64,000 bases of DNA, taken from contig NZ_JAPSIB010000002.1 in NCBI RefSeq assembly GCF_031179145.1, forward strand, positions 124,001 through 188,000, in the 5' to 3' direction. The notes under the pieces are model-generated. The model saw only the letters and a program-made list of their open reading frames with translations. It was not told where the DNA came from and did not search any database. Of the stretch, positions 8,500 to 17,445 are shown one piece after another. Origin of the DNA: Brevibacterium sp. Lineage in GTDB: Bacteria; Actinomycetota; Actinomycetes; Actinomycetales; Brevibacteriaceae. Within the stretch, counting starts at the first letter, position 1. Every line of letters starts with the position of its first letter. The position numbers and the translations under genes were made by a program.

Positions 8500-9420
8500 T
8501 TACCGAAGGAAGTCGGACACGCACCGATTGAACTTCCGATAGGCGGTCTGACAGAGATCGTGTCCGCCGAACTCCTCCTCGCTGAATCGGATCCAGGTGC
8601 AATCCCTGACCGTCTCCTGCACCCATTCATTGCATTCGAGTGTCGTGGCATGAGCCGCGTCGCCCGTCAGGAGGAGCACTGGCTTCTCGATCAGCGGAAA
8701 CACACCGCGCCAATCGCTCCAAATATGGTTCCGCACGAGTTCGGCGAGGAACTCCCTGTGAGCCTTGTCGACGACTGGTGGTTCGGGAATCATCGAGATC
8801 AGCCTTGCAAAGTCATCTGGGATCCGGTCGATGCTCTCGGCTGTGACCTCCAGGTTAGGGACCTCGAAGTACGAAGACAGAATCGGCCAAGCTGTGTAGA
8901 AATCCCTGTTGTAGACACGCTTCACATGCCACAGGTCGATGTGCTGGCCGCCATGGCGTCGTCGCTCCTCGGTCGTCTCGTAAGGGTCAGCGATGAGCAT
9001 CGGCGGTTGATCTACGAAGACGAGCTTCTCGACCTTCGACTGACCAAACAGGTCGATGAAGGCCCAGAGCACGGCAGCCCCCATCGACCAGCCAAGCAGA
9101 CTGACCTTCGGCGCCCCGATGAAATCGATGAACTCGTTGACGTCGGCCGCCAGACGTTGGACGGTTCGCCCATGGGTCGGTGCGTCAGAGTACCCGTGCC
9201 CTCTCTGTTCGAGGATGTACACCGGTCGTTCGGTGGACAGCTCCGGAGCATTCAGCGAATAGGCATCGGCCGGACAGTCGAACGCCGGCACCATGACCAG
9301 CGGTATTCCTCCTTCGCCCCTGTGCAGAAAGCGCAGACGTGTGCCATCACCGCACAAGAACCAATCCTCGACGAACCCGTCCAACAAGGGGTTCTCGGGC
9401 TTTGTCTCAACAGCATTCAT
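8500..9420 (-). CDS. Alpha/beta-hydrolase fold protein
   Basis: A 306-residue hydrolase. The oxyanion region lies near the HRGEGG and LEQRGHGYSD segments, the nucleophile is Ser in GWSMGAA, and the C-terminal His is in GGHDLCQTAYRKF. GGAGAATCC precedes the ATG. It is the last gene of the minus-strand run SDR, SDR, aldehyde dehydrogenase, MDR dehydrogenase, hydrolase. It could be an esterase, C-C hydrolase or lactonase; the acid residue and lid do not let me choose. A gap of 201 nt separates it from the APC permease gene downstream. Confidence 0.85.
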   Translation of the reverse strand: MNAVETKPENPLLDGFVEDWFLCGDGTRLRFLHRGEGGIPLVMVPAFDCPADAYSLNAPELSTERPVYILEQRGHGYSDAPTHGRTVQRLAADVNEFIDFIGAPKVSLLGWSMGAAVLWAFIDLFGQSKVEKLVFVDQPPMLIADPYETTEERRRHGGQHIDLWHVKRVYNRDFYTAWPILSSYFEVPNLEVTAESIDRIPDDFARLISMIPEPPVVDKAHREFLAELVRNHIWSDWRGVFPLIEKPVLLLTGDAAHATTLECNEWVQETVRDCTWIRFSEEEFGGHDLCQTAYRKFNRCVSDFLR

Positions 9421-9461
9421 TGGATTCTCCGTTTCTCCCGCCGGCTCACCGAGCCGACGCC

Positions 9462-10583
9462 TCAGGCGCCGTCAGGAATGACGACGATCTTGCCGATATG
9501 TGTCCGCTTCAGCAGAGTCTCCTGCGCTTCACGGAGCTGAGACAGCGGGAAGACCGCCTCGACGAGTGGCTTGATCCGACCATCATCGACAAGACCGACC
9601 AGACGTGAAAATGTCTCGGGGGTCGGATTCGTGATTCCGTACAGTTCCAGATCCTTGTAGATGAGCTCACGAAGGTCGATACGACTGATCGGACCGCCGA
9701 TGGCCCCTGCACTGGCGTACCTGCCTCCACGTCTGAGCATGAGAAGCAGACTCTCGAACATGGTTCCTCCGACGACATCGATGACGACATCGGCACCCCG
9801 CTCGCCGATGAGCGAAGCCACGGCAGCCACCAGATCCGAATTCGATCGGGAGACGAAACCGTCGACGCTGAGTTCGCGCAGGCGTGACTCCTTCGATGAG
9901 CTCGCGATCGCAATCACTTGAGCGCCCCTGGCCTGAGCTAGCTGGATGGTCGCTGTACCGACGCCCCCAGCCGCGCCGGTGATGACGACTGTCTCCCCCT
10001 CAGCGAGGCCTGTCCGCGCGAGCATCTCCTCCGCCGTGTCATAGGAGCAGGGGAACGTGGCGAGTTCCGCATCGCTGAGCTCTGAATTCACCACGTGCGC
10101 GTTCGCCGCCGGCACCACGACATACTCCGCGAATCCTCCATCGCGGTCACCTCCGAGGTACTCGACGATCTGTGCCCGAGGCGGGAGGTTCGGGTCCCGG
10201 ACCGACGGATCGACGACGACCCGGGTTCCGATGAGATTCTCGTCCGCACTGTCGCCGACCGCCACGACCGTACCCGCTACCGAGGCTCCCTGAATCCGGG
10301 GGAAGGTCATCGCCGTGCTGTTCCACGTGGCCCCAGCACCGTCGTCACGTCCCGACCGGCCGAGTTCCTCGGAGACGGAATCCTCGACCACTCGGTCGTA
10401 CCAACCGGTACGGGTGTTGATTTCGGTATTGTTGAGCGCACAGGCTCCTACCTTGACAAGCACTTCGCCGGAACCAGCCCGTGGTGTTGGCACACCCGTG
10501 CGATAGACCAATTGGTCGAGCCCACCGTGTCCGTTCAGCTGGACTGCTGCCATTGACGCAGGGGCATCCGCGATTGGGTCCAC
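9462..10583 (-). CDS. MDR-superfamily NAD(P)H quinone oxidoreductase / alcohol dehydrogenase
   Basis: About 373 residues. The GroES-like half shows GEVLVKVGACALNNTEIN, and the Rossmann half has the nucleotide motif GAAGGVGTATIQLAQ. The catalytic-zinc residues of classic alcohol dehydrogenases are not evident, which favours the zinc-free quinone oxidoreductase branch. The start is GTG at 10583, with AAGGAG 8 nt upstream; longer readings run into the aldehyde dehydrogenase gene. It lies 34 nt downstream of that gene and so is probably co-transcribed. A role in reducing an enone or oxidising an alcohol intermediate is inference. Confidence 0.88.
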   Translation of the reverse strand: MDPIADAPASMAAVQLNGHGGLDQLVYRTGVPTPRAGSGEVLVKVGACALNNTEINTRTGWYDRVVEDSVSEELGRSGRDDGAGATWNSTAMTFPRIQGASVAGTVVAVGDSADENLIGTRVVVDPSVRDPNLPPRAQIVEYLGGDRDGGFAEYVVVPAANAHVVNSELSDAELATFPCSYDTAEEMLARTGLAEGETVVITGAAGGVGTATIQLAQARGAQVIAIASSSKESRLRELSVDGFVSRSNSDLVAAVASLIGERGADVVIDVVGGTMFESLLLMLRRGGRYASAGAIGGPISRIDLRELIYKDLELYGITNPTPETFSRLVGLVDDGRIKPLVEAVFPLSQLREAQETLLKRTHIGKIVVIPDGA

Positions 10584-10617
10584 AGGGATCTCTCCTTCTA
10601 TTGGCTTGGTGTCGAAT

Positions 10618-12066
10618 CTAGGCGTCGAGCTCGGGCTTGACCATGACATGCTTGAGCTGCGAGTACTCATCCAGGCCCTGCAACGAGAGTTCCCGGCCGT
10701 AACCCGACTCTCCATATCCGCCGAAAGGTGCCTCGGCCACATTGGGAGTGTGCTGATTCACCCACACGGTGCCGAAGTGGAGTTCTCTGCTGAAGCGCAG
10801 AGTCCGCGCCAGATCTTTCGTCCACAGGCTCGCCGACAGGCCATAGTTGACGTCATTGGCGAACTGCAGCATCTCGTCGTCGTCACGTGCTGATTGGATG
10901 CTGACCACCGGGCCGAACGCCTCTTTCTGAACGATCTCATCCGTCTGAGCGACATCGGTGATCACAGTGGGTTCGATGAACCACCCAGGTCGGTCGGCTC
11001 GTCGTCCGCCCGATCTGATCGTATTGCCCGCGGCTCGTGCCCGCTCGATGAATCCGAGAACGGATTCGAGCTGCTTCTCGGAGATTACAGGTCCCAGCGT
11101 CGTGGCCGGATCGGAAGGATCCCCGAGGACCAGTTTGTCGACCTCTTCGACGTATGCTTCGACGAACTCCTCATACGCGGACTCTTCGACGATGATGCGG
11201 CATGCGGCAGTGCAGTCCTGCCCTGCTCCTGAGAATCCGAAGGCCACGAGGTCTCTGGCTGTCTCACGGATGGGACTGTCGGCGAACACCAGCACGGGCG
11301 CCTTGCCACCGAGCTCGAGGCCCATCTTCTTCACGGTATGAGCGGCGACTGATGCCACGTACTTACCGGTCTCGGTCGATCCGGTGAACGCGATCTTGCG
11401 GATGGCAGGATGCTCAGCCATCGAAGTCCCCGCAGCACCGCTGCCCAAAATCAGATTGATCACGCCTTCTGGCAGGAACCGATTGGCGATTTCGACGAGC
11501 TTGATGGTGCTCAGCGGCGTCACCGATGCAGGTTTGAGGAGCATGGTGTTGCCTGCGGCAAGTGCCGGAGCAATTTTCCACGCACCCATGAGCAGAGGAT
11601 AGTTCCACGGAGTGATCAGCCCGACGACTCCGAGTGGTTCCCGGCGCACCCAGGAGGTGCTTTCATTGTCGTATTCATCGACGGCAGGAACAGCGGAGAT
11701 GCGAGCGGCACCGGCGAAGAATCGGAGAACGTCTGCAACAGTCGGCACAACGAATTCGCGCACGTCCCCGATCGGAAGACCGACATTCACGCTTTCGATC
11801 TGAGTGAGTTCCTCCGCTTCCTGTTCGACCGCATCGGCGATCTTCAGCAGCGCGGCAGCACGCTCGGCGGGCGATGTGCGTCCCCACGTCGTGAAAGCCG
11901 CAGAGGCTCGTTGAGCCGCCTCGTCGACGTCGTCAGCAGTCGCTACGGGGAACCGGGCGATCACTTCTCCGGTCGCAGGGTTGAACACCTTGGACGCACT
12001 CTCGTCGTTCTCATCGGCGAGGTAGGCATTCGCGAAGGCACAGAGATCCGAGTTGGTGTCAGTCAT
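10618..12066 (-). CDS. NAD(P)-dependent aldehyde dehydrogenase
   Basis: A 482-residue ALDH of normal length. Seen directly: the cofactor loop TPWNYP (152-157), the FTGSTETGK segment (227-235), general base Glu251 in LELGGKAP, and nucleophile Cys285 in SGAGQDCTAACR. The overall pattern is closest to the amino-aldehyde group (gamma-aminobutyraldehyde or betaine aldehyde dehydrogenases), but substrate calls in this superfamily are unreliable. GGAG lies 10 nt before the ATG. It sits between an SDR gene and an MDR gene on the same strand and most likely converts an aldehyde produced by them to the acid. Confidence 0.94.
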   Translation of the reverse strand: MTDTNSDLCAFANAYLADENDESASKVFNPATGEVIARFPVATADDVDEAAQRASAAFTTWGRTSPAERAAALLKIADAVEQEAEELTQIESVNVGLPIGDVREFVVPTVADVLRFFAGAARISAVPAVDEYDNESTSWVRREPLGVVGLITPWNYPLLMGAWKIAPALAAGNTMLLKPASVTPLSTIKLVEIANRFLPEGVINLILGSGAAGTSMAEHPAIRKIAFTGSTETGKYVASVAAHTVKKMGLELGGKAPVLVFADSPIRETARDLVAFGFSGAGQDCTAACRIIVEESAYEEFVEAYVEEVDKLVLGDPSDPATTLGPVISEKQLESVLGFIERARAAGNTIRSGGRRADRPGWFIEPTVITDVAQTDEIVQKEAFGPVVSIQSARDDDEMLQFANDVNYGLSASLWTKDLARTLRFSRELHFGTVWVNQHTPNVAEAPFGGYGESGYGRELSLQGLDEYSQLKHVMVKPELDA

Positions 12067-12225
12067 GTGTCTTTTGCTCCATTTCCATATGTGCGGTCAG
12101 TCCGACCGAGGTCTGTTCGGTGGTGCCCGATCGTGGTTCCAAGTCTCCGCATTCTCCAAGGATTGCGGTCTCGTAGATTTTCCGAACCGCAGGTGGAAAA
12201 TGGGCCAAGTCACAAAATTGATCGA

Positions 12226-13014
12226 TCAGCGGATACAACTCATCGACAGGCCGCCGTCGACCGGCAGGCAGACACCGTTGATATATGACGCCTTGTCCGA
12301 GGCCAGGAACACTGCCGCATTCGCGATGTCCTCAGGTGAGCCCATCCGCCCGGTTGGACTCATCTCATGCCGGGCCGCCAGAGCCTGAGCATCCTCGGTG
12401 ATCTGCTGAGTCACCAGAGGAGTGTTGATGAGCCCGGGCAGAATCGCGTTGGCTCGAATCCCCTGCTTGGCGTAGGCGAGGGCAAGAGATACTGTCAGCT
12501 GATTCAACCCCGCCTTGGCTGCGTTATAGGCAGGGTAGACATAGCCGGTATCGCGAATGCTGGCGAGAGAAGAGACGTTGATGATCACGCCTCGCCTGGC
12601 CTCCAACATGTGCGGAAGCGTTTCTCTGCATGTCAGGTAAGCACTGGTGAGATTCAGTTCGACGGAGGCTCGCCACGCATCCGGTTCCGTTTCGAGGATG
12701 GATCCCAATCGTGGGGACCCCACATTGTTGTGCAGCACGTCCGGTATTCCGAGCTTGTGGACGACCGTAGCGACAGCCCGCGCGACTTCGGAACTTTTCG
12801 TCACATCGGCCTCGACACCGAGGCTGCTCACTCCGACGTCGGCGATACGGGCAGCCACCCGCTCGGCTTCGTGACGGTTCACATCGATGGCGGCCACTGA
12901 TGCTCCTGCGTCAGCGTAGGCGAGGGCAGTTGCTTCGCCATTGCTGAGTCCAACACCGCTGGAGCCGGCGCCAAAGACTAGGACGACTTTACCTTCCAGT
13001 TCACACGATTTCAT
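12226..13014 (-). CDS. SDR-family oxidoreductase (first of pair, downstream)
   Basis: 262 residues from ATG 13014, which has AGGAG 5 nt upstream; an in-frame extension upstream overlaps the next SDR gene and is rejected. The N-terminal cofactor motif is GAGSSGVG. The structural NNVG motif replaces the usual NNAG, a serine lies in NVSSLAS, and the catalytic pair is Y-N-A-A-K in YPAYNAAKAG. The C-terminus ends LASDKASYINGVCLPVDGG, standard for classical SDRs. It oxidises or reduces an alcohol/ketone with NAD(P). It forms a tandem pair with the SDR at 13064-13819, separated by 49 nt. Confidence 0.93.
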   Translation of the reverse strand: MKSCELEGKVVLVFGAGSSGVGLSNGEATALAYADAGASVAAIDVNRHEAERVAARIADVGVSSLGVEADVTKSSEVARAVATVVHKLGIPDVLHNNVGSPRLGSILETEPDAWRASVELNLTSAYLTCRETLPHMLEARRGVIINVSSLASIRDTGYVYPAYNAAKAGLNQLTVSLALAYAKQGIRANAILPGLINTPLVTQQITEDAQALAARHEMSPTGRMGSPEDIANAAVFLASDKASYINGVCLPVDGGLSMSCIR

Positions 13015-13063
13015 TGGTTCTCCTCTTCCTTGAGCAGTTCCGGGGAGCTCTCCCCGATGGATG

Positions 13064-13819
13064 TCAGGCATCGAGCAGGCCGACAGCGACGAAGCCCCCG
13101 TCGACCGGCAGTGTGTGCCCGTTGATGTACCCGGCTTCGTCGGAGGAAAGGAACGCCACCGCGTGGGCAATGTCTTCCACCGTTCCGTAACGCCGAAGCG
13201 GAATATGGCGGCGGTAGGCGTCGCGAGTCGCTTCGGTGTGAACAACAGTCGTGAGCGGAGTCTCGATGGGTCCGGGGGCAACTGCATTGGTAGTGATCCC
13301 CAGAGCGCCGAGGTCGGCGGCGAACTGCCTCGTGAGACCGTCGACTCCGGCTTTCGAAGGACCGTAGGCCCCACGACCGACTCCGGCGCGGATTCCGCTG
13401 ATCGAACTGATGTTGACGATTCTTCCCCAGTGTTCCCGAGCCATCAGTCGTGCAGCGTGCTGACTGCATCGAAATGTTCCGATCAGATTAATCTGGATCG
13501 TTGATCCGAACAGGTCATCGTCAAAGTCGAGGAGATCCTTGATCTGAGACACGCCGGCATTATTGACGAGGATGTCGCAGCGGTGGTGCTCCTTGTCGAT
13601 GCGTTCGAACAGAGATGCAATGGAATCATGAGAGCCGATGTCGACATGTTCAGCCTGTGCACTCAGCCCCTGCTCAATAAGAAAGCCAGCGACTTGGTCA
13701 GCCGCATCGACATCTCGATCGGCGACGATCACATGCTCACCTCTACCAGCCAGCACTTCGGCGGCGGCCCTTCCGATACCGGAACCAGCACCGGTGACAA
13801 CTGCGATTCTGGACGCCAT
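13064..13819 (-). CDS. SDR-family oxidoreductase (first gene of catabolic run)
   Basis: A 251-residue classical SDR: cofactor motif VTGAGSGIGRAA at 8-19, NNAG, catalytic serine in NISSISG, and catalytic YGPSK. The C-terminal substrate loop carries VAFLSSDEAGYINGHTLPVDGG. GGGAGGAACG precedes the ATG. It is the first gene of the minus-strand run that ends with the hydrolase at 8500, and it starts 161 nt downstream of the PucR gene. Two SDRs, an MDR and an ALDH in one run suggest stepwise oxidation of a diol or cyclic alcohol; this is inference. Confidence 0.94.
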   Translation of the reverse strand: MASRIAVVTGAGSGIGRAAAEVLAGRGEHVIVADRDVDAADQVAGFLIEQGLSAQAEHVDIGSHDSIASLFERIDKEHHRCDILVNNAGVSQIKDLLDFDDDLFGSTIQINLIGTFRCSQHAARLMAREHWGRIVNISSISGIRAGVGRGAYGPSKAGVDGLTRQFAADLGALGITTNAVAPGPIETPLTTVVHTEATRDAYRRHIPLRRYGTVEDIAHAVAFLSSDEAGYINGHTLPVDGGFVAVGLLDA

Positions 13820-13972
13820 TGACGTTCCTCCCTCAAGTAATCGTGGAACGCCGCACGGGCGATGCCACTCGTTGATCAGCGGACCAAGTCGCCTGCGGCG
13901 GCCGGTTCGGATTTCAGCCTTTCAGGACGATGCAAAATTCAACAGAGACAGGGAGCGGAAAAGAGCGTCCGG

Positions 13973-13995
13973 TCTTCCGACTAAATGTCGGAAGA
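13973..13995. repeat. Perfect 9-bp inverted repeat across the PucR stop codon
   Basis: TCTTCCGAC (13973-13981), a TAAAT loop, then GTCGGAAGA (13987-13995). The TAG stop of the PucR gene lies inside it. There is no T-run after it on the minus strand, so it could be an actinobacterial-type terminator for the regulator gene or an operator about 150 nt upstream of the SDR start. Confidence 0.5.
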
Positions 13996-15258
13996 ACGGG
14001 TGAGAATGACGATGTGCAATAGGCGCAAACCGACGTGCAGCTCAAGGCGCTTGCGACCGTCGTCGAGGTCGAGTCTGGTCACTTTCCGGATCTGATCCAG
14101 CCGGTAGTAGAGCGAGGTCCGGTGGAGGTGGAGTGCGCGTGCCGTCTCGGCGATCGATCCCCCGTGGTCGAGAAACACGCTGAGCGTGTGGATGAGTGTT
14201 CCATTACGGTCGCGGCCGTACAGTGCACGGACTGGCCCGGGCACGCTGTCCCAGGTGCGGTCGGCATCGGGGAGACGCAAGAGCAGTGAGTCGATGCCCA
14301 GATCCGTCCAGTGTGTAGTCACACCGCCTTCAGAGTCCTGCCGCAACTGGACTGCATGCAACGCGGTCTCGGCACGTCGATTGGCAAGCCACGCTGAATC
14401 CAGGCCACCCTCATGGGTGCCGATACCGACGTCGATTCGGCACTGCTGACCCACGGAACGTCTGAGTTCGACAATGACACCATCAGCGATTCGTTGCAGC
14501 TCAGTACGCTGGGTCTCGATCGAACTCGGTTGAATTATCACCGCCCGAGAACCTTCGACAAGGTGAAGTGAGCGTCGGTTGCAGGCGCGATCGAGCGCCT
14601 CGAGGGCGAAATCCAAAGCCACCTCAAGTGACGTCGGCGCAGAACTGAATCGCGTCAGCTCAATCATGAACACAGCAACGTACGAGGCCCCGACCGCATT
14701 AGTTTCATTGCGGTAATGCGTCAGCGCCTCTTGTCGGATGAGTTCGTTCTCGTCGATCAGTGCACGGATCATTTGCTGCTGTTTGAGGTGCTCTGGGTCG
14801 GAAGCCAAGCGATCAACATGGAGTTGGGCTGCGGCCTCGTTCCCCACGCGTACGATGAGCTCCCGCTCGTCGGAAGTGAGGGATTGGTCGACATCGATGA
14901 TCATCATGTGGCCCAGCGTCCATCCGGAAACCAAAAGCGGAACGCAAAAACGCGCTTGCATTCCGAAATCGGCATTCGCCGGCAGAATATGCGGTTCGCG
15001 CCATTCATCGATGCCCTGGGCTCGGATCCAACCAGCCAGTTCGGATCCGCCGTCGCCATAGAGCACAGCTTGAATACGGGCCTGGTCTTCGTCCCCATAG
15101 TGTGGGCTCGCATAGATCAGACGCACGGCTCGGTCATTGACCACGACTGAACGTTGCAGGTACCTCGACAGATCGTCCACGAGCAGCTGTAGTCCCCTGC
15201 CGGCCGTAATCCTCGCCGTCATCGATTGATCCATTCGCTTCCTGCACTGCTTGGACAC
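13981..15258 (-). CDS. PucR/CdaR-family transcriptional regulator
   Basis: 425 residues. The N-terminal part up to about 150 is GAF-like (IDVDQSLTSDERELIVRVGN), the middle is a GGDEF-like CdaR segment, and the C-terminus is the PucR helix-turn-helix: FLDHGGSIAETARALHLHRT followed by LYYRLDQIRKVTRLDL. This family commonly controls purine, GABA, proline or polyamine use and responds to a pathway compound. It is upstream of, and in the same orientation as, the SDR-ALDH-MDR-hydrolase run, and is the obvious local regulator. The start is GTG 15258; ATGs at 15234 and 15222 are possible. Confidence 0.92.
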   Translation of the reverse strand: MSKQCRKRMDQSMTARITAGRGLQLLVDDLSRYLQRSVVVNDRAVRLIYASPHYGDEDQARIQAVLYGDGGSELAGWIRAQGIDEWREPHILPANADFGMQARFCVPLLVSGWTLGHMMIIDVDQSLTSDERELIVRVGNEAAAQLHVDRLASDPEHLKQQQMIRALIDENELIRQEALTHYRNETNAVGASYVAVFMIELTRFSSAPTSLEVALDFALEALDRACNRRSLHLVEGSRAVIIQPSSIETQRTELQRIADGVIVELRRSVGQQCRIDVGIGTHEGGLDSAWLANRRAETALHAVQLRQDSEGGVTTHWTDLGIDSLLLRLPDADRTWDSVPGPVRALYGRDRNGTLIHTLSVFLDHGGSIAETARALHLHRTSLYYRLDQIRKVTRLDLDDGRKRLELHVGLRLLHIVILTRSSDI

Positions 15259-15560
15259 CCCGAGTATAGGCGAACCGGGTCAGGGGTTCAGCGGCGATGC
15301 AGGAGCCCGAAAGTCGACGCCCTGACCATTGAGTGAATGGTGATGCTCGGGACATTGACTCGAATTGGTCCGCTCGCGTGCCCACGGCGAGCTCCGACCT
15401 TCAGAACCAGCGATGATCGACCGGGTTGTGGCCAAGGACCTTCCCTATGTCGGAGACATGGCGAACGATCATTCCTGCATCCGAACCCAGCGCAGCGATT
15501 GAGTCAGCAGGTTGGGATGTCGACAGTTCGATACCCCAAACCTGCTGTCTCCAATTCGGT
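15259..15560. other. Intergenic stretch between PucR gene and hydrolase gene
   Basis: About 300 nt between the start of the PucR gene and the stop of the 15561-16427 hydrolase gene, both on the minus strand. It must hold the PucR promoter, but I see no convincing -35/-10 pair, no strong hairpin and no RNA gene. A 61-codon minus-strand frame (15401-15586) overlaps the hydrolase end; its translation matches nothing I recognise and it may be a remnant or chance. Confidence 0.4.
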
Positions 15561-16427
15561 TCAGACTCGGTGCCAGTCAGCGACAAAGCTATCGATCGCC
15601 CCAGCGATCAGTTCGATGTTCTCCCGACTGTCCCAGTGCGGACTGTGTGAGGCACCGTCGATCGGCAGGAATCGCACCGTTGTGCCGCTGAGACCTGAGC
15701 GCAGGACCTCTTGGTCGTCCGCGTCGAAGACATCGTCCTCGGTCCCCCAGATCAACTGGACAGGACACCTGATTTCGCCGAGATGGCTCCGCGTGTCGAT
15801 GTGGCGCACACCGTTGAGGACTTTGGCCCAGGACTCCACCGGCATCTGGAAGACGTAGGAGCGGATCGCTTCCACGAATGCCGGCTCGTCGAGGTCACAT
15901 CGAGCCCATGCTTCGAGGAATTCCTCGTCCATTGCCTCGTTCGGATCGATCTCAACCCTGGAGAACGCCTTGACGAGCGCTCCCGAGGCGATGAGCGTCA
16001 CCGATTTCACCTTCTGTGGTGCGGTGAACGCCACTGTCTGAGACGTGATGCTCCCGAGGCTGTGTCCGACCAGATGCACGGCCGGGAAGCCGAGTTCATC
16101 GATCAACCCCTCGATGTCCGCCGCATAATCAGTGTTGAGATAGTAACCCAACGCGGTCTCCGGCACCTCGGTTCCACCATGACCGCGCAACTCGGGGACG
16201 ATGATTCGATATCCCGCCTCGGCGAGGATCGGCGCCACATATGACCACGACACGCGGCAATCGCCGCCTCCGTGGATGAGTACGATGGGCTCCCCCGATG
16301 TGGGACCGAGCTCCTGAATGCAGATCCTGACGCCAGACGAAACCGTGACAATGCGTTCCTTCCATACGACCTCGACCATCTCGTACCACTGCGCTGTTCG
16401 ATCGGACTGTGCTGTTCGCTGTTCCAT
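15561..16427 (-). CDS. Alpha/beta-hydrolase fold protein
   Basis: About 288 residues from ATG 16427 (weak AGAGAAA upstream); the longer frame to 16502 is less likely. Motifs: oxyanion HGGGDCRVSW, LRGHGGTEVP, nucleophile Ser in VGHSLGS, acid Asp in WGTEDDVFDADDQE, and a late His in GASHSPHWD. All elements of the triad are visible. It is the last gene of the peptide-type importer run and follows the MDR gene by 40 nt. An amidase or esterase acting on the imported compound is a fair inference; the sequence does not separate these. Confidence 0.88.
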   Translation of the reverse strand: MEQRTAQSDRTAQWYEMVEVVWKERIVTVSSGVRICIQELGPTSGEPIVLIHGGGDCRVSWSYVAPILAEAGYRIIVPELRGHGGTEVPETALGYYLNTDYAADIEGLIDELGFPAVHLVGHSLGSITSQTVAFTAPQKVKSVTLIASGALVKAFSRVEIDPNEAMDEEFLEAWARCDLDEPAFVEAIRSYVFQMPVESWAKVLNGVRHIDTRSHLGEIRCPVQLIWGTEDDVFDADDQEVLRSGLSGTTVRFLPIDGASHSPHWDSRENIELIAGAIDSFVADWHRV

Positions 16428-16467
16428 CTTTTCTCTACCATTCTTCTTGTTGTTCAGTCCAAGTGGC

Positions 16468-17445
16468 TCAGAATTCAACGACGATCTTTCCTTGGAGCTC
16501 ACCTGCGATCATTCGCCGATATCCGTCGACGACTTCGTCGAGCGAAATCCTTGAATCGACCGACGGCCTGATTCCGGTCACGTCGAGCATCCGCAGCATC
16601 TGCTCGAACTCCGTGCGTGTGGCCATCACCGAACCAACGATGGAGAGCTGTCGATAGAAGATTCTCTGCAGGTCCGCCGGAGGCATCCCGCCCGTCGTCG
16701 CGCCGGCGACGACGATGATTCCGCCATCTCGCACGCACCGCATTGAATGCGACCATGTGGCCTCTCCCACGGTCTCGATTACCAGGTCGACCTTCTCGGG
16801 AACATGCCGGCCGGGTTCAAGCGCCTCGTGAGCTCCCATGGACAGCGCGTACTCCCGCTTCTCGACGGTTCGTCCGGTTGCACAGACATGTGCTCCAGCA
16901 GCAGCCGCCATACGAATCGCCGCTCCCGCGACGCCTCCGCTCGCGCCCTGGACCAGGACCCGACTGCCGGGCTGCAGGCAACCACGGGTGAAGATCATTC
17001 GATAGGCCGTAGCCCAGGCTGCTCCCAATGCAGCGCATTCTGCGAAGTCCAGCTGTTTCGGTTTCGGAACGAGATTGGCCGTCGGAACGAGCACATATTC
17101 GGCGAGGACCCCATCCACCCGTTCCGAGAAGATCGACCGTGCGGGATCCAGCGTCTCATCGCCGTACCCCTGAGCAGGATCTCCGAGCACCGGATAGATG
17201 ATCACCTCACGGCCGTCGTCAGTGACTCCGGCGCCATCGCAGCCGAGAACGATCGGAATCCTCTCCGCAGGATGCCCGACTCCGCGCAAGGTCCACACAT
17301 CGTGTGGGTTCAAGGTTGCTGCTCTGACCTTGACTCGAGTCCAACCTGGCTCTGGTTCTGGATAGGGAACATCCGCGATTCGCAGTCCCTCGAGAGGTTC
17401 ATCGGAGTTCTGTGAGACTGCCAGGGCTACCCGCATGTGCCTCAC
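16468..17445 (-). CDS. MDR-superfamily zinc-type alcohol dehydrogenase-like protein
   Basis: 325 residues. GroES-like half with WTRVKVRAATLNPHDVW and VLGCDGAGV, a nucleotide-binding segment VQGASGGVAGAAIRMA, and a C-terminal LQGKIVVEF. The catalytic Cys/His of zinc enzymes is not obvious. The GTG at 17445 overlaps the TGA of the ATPase gene in a GTGA, and an ATG lies 9 nt further in. Coupling to an importer ATPase gene ties this enzyme closely to uptake of the transported compound. Confidence 0.88.
   Translation of the reverse strand: MRHMRVALAVSQNSDEPLEGLRIADVPYPEPEPGWTRVKVRAATLNPHDVWTLRGVGHPAERIPIVLGCDGAGVTDDGREVIIYPVLGDPAQGYGDETLDPARSIFSERVDGVLAEYVLVPTANLVPKPKQLDFAECAALGAAWATAYRMIFTRGCLQPGSRVLVQGASGGVAGAAIRMAAAAGAHVCATGRTVEKREYALSMGAHEALEPGRHVPEKVDLVIETVGEATWSHSMRCVRDGGIIVVAGATTGGMPPADLQRIFYRQLSIVGSVMATRTEFEQMLRMLDVTGIRPSVDSRISLDEVVDGYRRMIAGELQGKIVVEF

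Noticed and set aside
15401..15586. 61-codon minus-strand frame possibly a gene remnant
   Set aside because: It overlaps the hydrolase end, has no ribosome site and matches no family I know; too little to call a pseudogene.
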